Shown: positions 6,816-9,390 of the stretch, in pieces
Position numbering within the stretch: position 1 is the first letter of the stretch
Layout of the letters: every line of letters begins with the position of its first letter
Assembly: GCA_030639035.1 (NCBI GenBank)
Contig: DAOWDM010000011.1
Span: 1-9,390, forward strand
Direction of reading: 5' to 3'
DNA: 9,390 bases
Origin: Alphaproteobacteria bacterium
Lineage (GTDB): Bacteria > Pseudomonadota > Alphaproteobacteria > DAOWDM01
The notes under the pieces: generated by a model
Seen by the model: only the letters and a program-made list of their open reading frames with translations
Told to the model about the DNA's origin: nothing
Databases searched by the model: none
Made by a program: the position numbers and the translations under genes

Positions 6816-7184
6816 TTACGCTACGTTCAAAAGACCTTTGTCGATACATTTTAGCATAACGACAATATCACGCCATGGAGGAACAGGAACGCCATCATTA
6901 TCAAGCAGATCAATTCCACGTCTTAAACTGTAATTAAACATTTTGCGTGGTTCTGCTTCAAGAACTTCGTCCCAAATGAGTTCTATTTCTGGATTGCTGT
7001 AATCGGGAATATCACCGAACAATCTTAAAAGAACGCCATCTCTTTCACTGGAATACAGCATTTCTGCAAAATTAGGCTCAGAAGAATTATGCAGTTCTTT
7101 TTCCTGCTTAATTTTTTCTTCTTTTGTAAGCATGTAATTAACAGCCCTGAAGGGCTCTTTTTCAGGCAGATTCATATTAGACAA
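6816..7184 (-). CDS. Hypothetical 122-aa protein of unknown function
   Basis: I do not recognise this protein. It is soluble-looking, with no signal peptide or membrane segment. It has a charged N-terminal part rich in Lys/Glu (residues ~20-30), a stretch with LLRLFGDIPDYSNPEIELIWDE (split around 52-73) that is acidic and aromatic, and a C-terminal part with the motif PVPPWRDIVVML (100-111). It follows parC on the same strand after 97 bp and converges on fzlA. The likely start is TTG at 7184, because an AGAAGG lies 9 nt upstream. The ATG at 7175 (residue 4) would be 18 nt from it. Codon use resembles its neighbours, and the ORF is flanked by real genes without overlap, so I consider it genuine and probably lineage-specific. 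Confidence 0.7.
   Translation of the reverse strand: MSNMNLPEKEPFRAVNYMLTKEEKIKQEKELHNSSEPNFAEMLYSSERDGVLLRLFGDIPDYSNPEIELIWDEVLEAEPRKMFNYSLRRGIDLLDNDGVPVPPWRDIVVMLKCIDKGLLNVA
7143..7162 (+). terminator. Intrinsic-terminator-like hairpin on the + strand inside the hypothetical gene
   Basis: AGCCC (7143-7147) and GGGCT (7152-7156) form a GC-rich five-pair stem with loop TGAA. It is followed on the + strand by CTTTTT (7157-7162). It would stop + strand transcripts that read through from the fzlA-like gene, which has no other visible terminator. The stem is short and the sequence is also coding on the minus strand, so it may be fortuitous. Confidence 0.35.
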
Positions 7185-7193
7185 CTTTACTTA

Positions 7194-7199
7194 CCTTCT
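7194..7199 (-). promoter_or_regulatory. Shine-Dalgarno AGAAGG favouring a TTG start at 7184
   Basis: On the minus strand AGAAGG is 9 nt from TTG (7184-7182) and 18 nt from the first in-frame ATG (7175-7173). Spacing favours the TTG and adds three residues. Confidence 0.55.
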
Positions 7200-7239
7200 A
7201 TTGTTTTTATCAAATAATATTAAGCAAATCTGTGATTTT

Positions 7240-7268
7240 AGTTTGCGTTTCTTTTTTATTCCTGTCAA
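7240..7268 (-). promoter_or_regulatory. Possible promoter for the hypothetical gene (perfect -35, weak -10)
   Basis: The minus strand reads CTTGACA around 7269-7263, which contains a perfect TTGACA and also fits the alphaproteobacterial CTTGAC form. At 17-bp spacing the -10 position is CAAACT (7245-7240), only three matches to TATAAT. The site lies in the 97-bp gap after parC, where no terminator hairpin for parC is visible. The hypothetical gene could equally be read through from parC. Confidence 0.3.
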
Positions 7269-7281
7269 GCACAACGATGTT

Positions 7282-9390
7282 TTATGAAAACTTGTTCGAG
7301 CGAGGGAAGCCTACTGGTGGCAATCTGCCTACTTGAGCTCGTTTTCCTAACCATGCCATCAGGTTTTTCTCAACGCTAGTTCCTCTGCCTGATTTCCAGC
7401 TTAGTCCATCTTCAAGATTAAAGGTTTTAATATCTGAAAGTCCGCCGTCTTTGTACTTTTGCAAGATTACTCCACGTCCTCGAGACATAAGAGGTATTTC
7501 ATCAAGCTTGAAAACCAAAAGCTTGCGGTTTAAGCCTATTGTTGCAACTCCATCACCTTCAACGGTTATGCAGAAACGTGCAGAATCGCCTTCAACCACA
7601 TTTAAAACTTTTTTACCTGAGCGAGTCTGAGCTACAATTTCATTTTCCTCAACAATAAACCCACGACCTTTTGCAGAAGCTACAAGCAGTAGCCGTCCTT
7701 TTTTATGGACAAGCATATGAGCAAATTCTGCATCGTTCGGCAAGTCTACCATCAGCCTTAAAGGCTCACCATATCCTCTGCCACGAGGTAATTTATCAGC
7801 GGCAATAGTAAAGAAACGCCCGCTAGTTCCCATTAACAGAATTTTATCCGTTGTTTGAGCATGGAGGGCAAATTTCAAGCTGTCGCCGTCTTTGAATTTA
7901 AATATGTCGCTAAGGTCAACATGACCTTTCATTGCACGTATCCAGCCTTTTTCAGACAGCAGAACTGTTATTGGTTCACGTTCTACCATTGATTCAATTG
8001 GCATATCAACAACAGCCACAGCACCACGTATTTCAGTGCGTCTTTTTCCTAGCTTTGTTTTCTTACCAAACTTGTTTTTAATCTCAAGAATTTCTTTAGC
8101 TATAACTTCAAGGCGGAGTTCACTTGAAGCAAGCAGTTCTTCTAAAGAAAGTTTTTCATCGGAAAGTTTTTTATGTTCTATGCGGAGTTCGTTTTCTTCA
8201 AGCTTACGCAAAGAACGTAAACGCATGTTTAAAATAGCTTCAGCCTGAACCTCTGTAAGCTTAAAGAACTCCATAAGGACAGGTCTTGGCTTATCTTCGT
8301 TTCTGATAATTCTTATGATTTCATCAAGGTTTAAGTAAACAATCAGATAACCTTCAAGAACTTCAAGCCTGTGAATTATTTTTTCTAAACGGTAACGACT
8401 GCGTCTTTCAAGTACTTCTCCTCGATGTTCAAGAAAAGATATTAGAACTTTTTTCAGCCCCATAACTTCTGGAATACCGCTTGCGTTAATAACGTTCATA
8501 TTCAGATTGAATTTTATTTCAAGGTCTGTAAGACGGAAAAGATGCTCCATAAGATATTCAGCATCTACTGTGCGATTTCTAGGTTCTAAAACAATACGGA
8601 TATTTTCAGAAGACTCGTCTCTGATATCGCTAAGAAAAGGAAGTTTCTTTGCAAATATCATATCAGCAACACGCTCAATCAGCTTGGACTTTTGAATCTG
8701 ATATGGAATTTCAGTTATGACTATCTGATATAAGCCATGGGCAAGCGTTTCTTTTTCCCATCTTGTACGAAGTCGAAAACTGCCACGACCAGTTTTATAT
8801 GTATTAAAAATTGTTTCTTTTGACTCAACAAGCACTCCTCCAGTAGGAAAATCAGGAGCAGGAATATATTTAATCAGCTCTTCAATTTCTGCATTAGGAT
8901 TCTTGATAAGATGAAGCAGCCCATCACATATTTCACCTAAGTTATGTGGAGCAATATTTGTCGCCATACCAACGGCAATACCAGTCGAACCGTTTGCAAG
9001 AAGATTCGGGAAAGAGGCAGGCATCACTACAGGCTCTTCATCTTCTCCGTCATAGGTAGGACGAAAATCAACAGCATTCTCGTCCAAGCCATTCATAAGA
9101 GAAGTCGCAACTTCTGTCAGGCGAGCTTCTGTATAACGCATTGCAGCAGCATTATCACCGTCAATATTACCAAAATTTCCGTGTCCTTCTACAAGAGGAT
9201 AACGCACAGCAAACTCTTGAGCCAAACGCACCATTGCATCATAAACAGCAGTGTCTCCGTGAGGGTGATATTTACCTATAACATCGCCAACCACACGAGC
9301 ACATTTTTTAAATCCATAAGCAGGATCAAGTTTTAATATACGCATAGCGTAAAGAAGTCTTCTGTGAACAGGTTTTAGCCCATCTCGTAC
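7282..9390 (-). CDS. parC: DNA topoisomerase IV subunit A, N-terminus cut by window edge
   Basis: This subunit cleaves and rejoins DNA to decatenate chromosomes, together with ParE. 702 residues are visible. The reading frame stays open to the edge, beginning VRDGLKPVHRR, so ~34-40 N-terminal residues and the start are missing (by comparison with E. coli ParC). The catalytic Tyr is encoded at 9135-9133 in AAAMRYTEARLT. The quinolone region reads GKYHPHGDTAVYDAM. TGIAVGMATNIAPHN and a long coiled-coil segment follow, then a beta-pinwheel C-terminal domain (about the last 240 residues). GNFGNIDGDNAAA, and the lack of the GyrA-box QRRGGKG in the C-terminal domain, mark it as ParC rather than GyrA. 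The tail GRLPPVGFPRSNKF is like that of alphaproteobacterial ParC. The next gene on the same strand is the hypothetical protein, 97 bp on. Confidence 0.95.
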   Translation of the reverse strand, partial: VRDGLKPVHRRLLYAMRILKLDPAYGFKKCARVVGDVIGKYHPHGDTAVYDAMVRLAQEFAVRYPLVEGHGNFGNIDGDNAAAMRYTEARLTEVATSLMNGLDENAVDFRPTYDGEDEEPVVMPASFPNLLANGSTGIAVGMATNIAPHNLGEICDGLLHLIKNPNAEIEELIKYIPAPDFPTGGVLVESKETIFNTYKTGRGSFRLRTRWEKETLAHGLYQIVITEIPYQIQKSKLIERVADMIFAKKLPFLSDIRDESSENIRIVLEPRNRTVDAEYLMEHLFRLTDLEIKFNLNMNVINASGIPEVMGLKKVLISFLEHRGEVLERRSRYRLEKIIHRLEVLEGYLIVYLNLDEIIRIIRNEDKPRPVLMEFFKLTEVQAEAILNMRLRSLRKLEENELRIEHKKLSDEKLSLEELLASSELRLEVIAKEILEIKNKFGKKTKLGKRRTEIRGAVAVVDMPIESMVEREPITVLLSEKGWIRAMKGHVDLSDIFKFKDGDSLKFALHAQTTDKILLMGTSGRFFTIAADKLPRGRGYGEPLRLMVDLPNDAEFAHMLVHKKGRLLLVASAKGRGFIVEENEIVAQTRSGKKVLNVVEGDSARFCITVEGDGVATIGLNRKLLVFKLDEIPLMSRGRGVILQKYKDGGLSDIKTFNLEDGLSWKSGRGTSVEKNLMAWLGKRAQVGRLPPVGFPRSNKFS

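Noticed and set aside
8944..9336. 130-codon + strand reading frame antisense to the parC N-terminal region
   Set aside because: It mirrors the most conserved part of parC, and the translated product is low-information and unlike any known family.
7282..9390. Gyrase subunit A instead of topoisomerase IV subunit A
   Set aside because: The C-terminal domain lacks the GyrA-box, and both the GNFGNIDGDNAAA segment and the tail match ParC.

Overview
The window is about 9.4 kb of densely coding, AT-rich bacterial chromosome with eight protein genes and no RNA gene, mobile element or CRISPR array that I can see. Three things point to an alphaproteobacterium. The + strand gene at 6140-6808 has the layout and C-terminal signature of FzlA, the GST-fold FtsZ partner of alphaproteobacteria. 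Threonine synthase is translationally coupled to an M16B (MPP/RPP-like) peptidase, an order I recall from many alphaproteobacteria. The topoisomerase IV A subunit has the alphaproteobacterial flavour in its C-terminal part. The AT-richness would fit a host-associated or gut lineage, but this is an inference from composition only.

Layout: (1) 40-1101 (+) is an OmpA-family outer-membrane protein, an 8-strand barrel plus a peptidoglycan-binding domain. It converges on the next block across a hairpin at 1123-1146. (2) 6076 down to 1162 (-) is a likely four-gene unit, pabB > pabC-like > thrC > M16 peptidase. Both inner junctions (pabB/pabC and thrC/M16) are 4-bp ATGA overlaps, and a 93-bp gap precedes thrC, which starts with TTG. 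(3) 6077-6139 is a very AT-rich divergent spacer, flanked by two genes that both lack a Shine-Dalgarno. (4) 6140-6808 (+) is fzlA-like, and it meets an unrecognised 122-aa gene (-) tail to tail with 7 bp between stop codons. (5) 7282-9390 (-) is parC, whose first ~34-40 codons lie beyond the right edge.

Functionally, PabB and the PabC-like enzyme make p-aminobenzoate from chorismate for folate. They need a PabA/TrpG glutaminase that is not in this window. ThrC makes threonine. The M16 peptidase is a zinc protease of uncertain substrate. OmpA, FzlA and ParC serve envelope anchoring, division and chromosome decatenation.

I found no clear undescribed system. The points most worth a second look are the uncharacterised 122-aa gene beside fzlA, an intrinsic-terminator-like hairpin inside that gene on the opposite strand, the SD-less divergent spacer, and a possible slippage site at the thrC/M16 junction.
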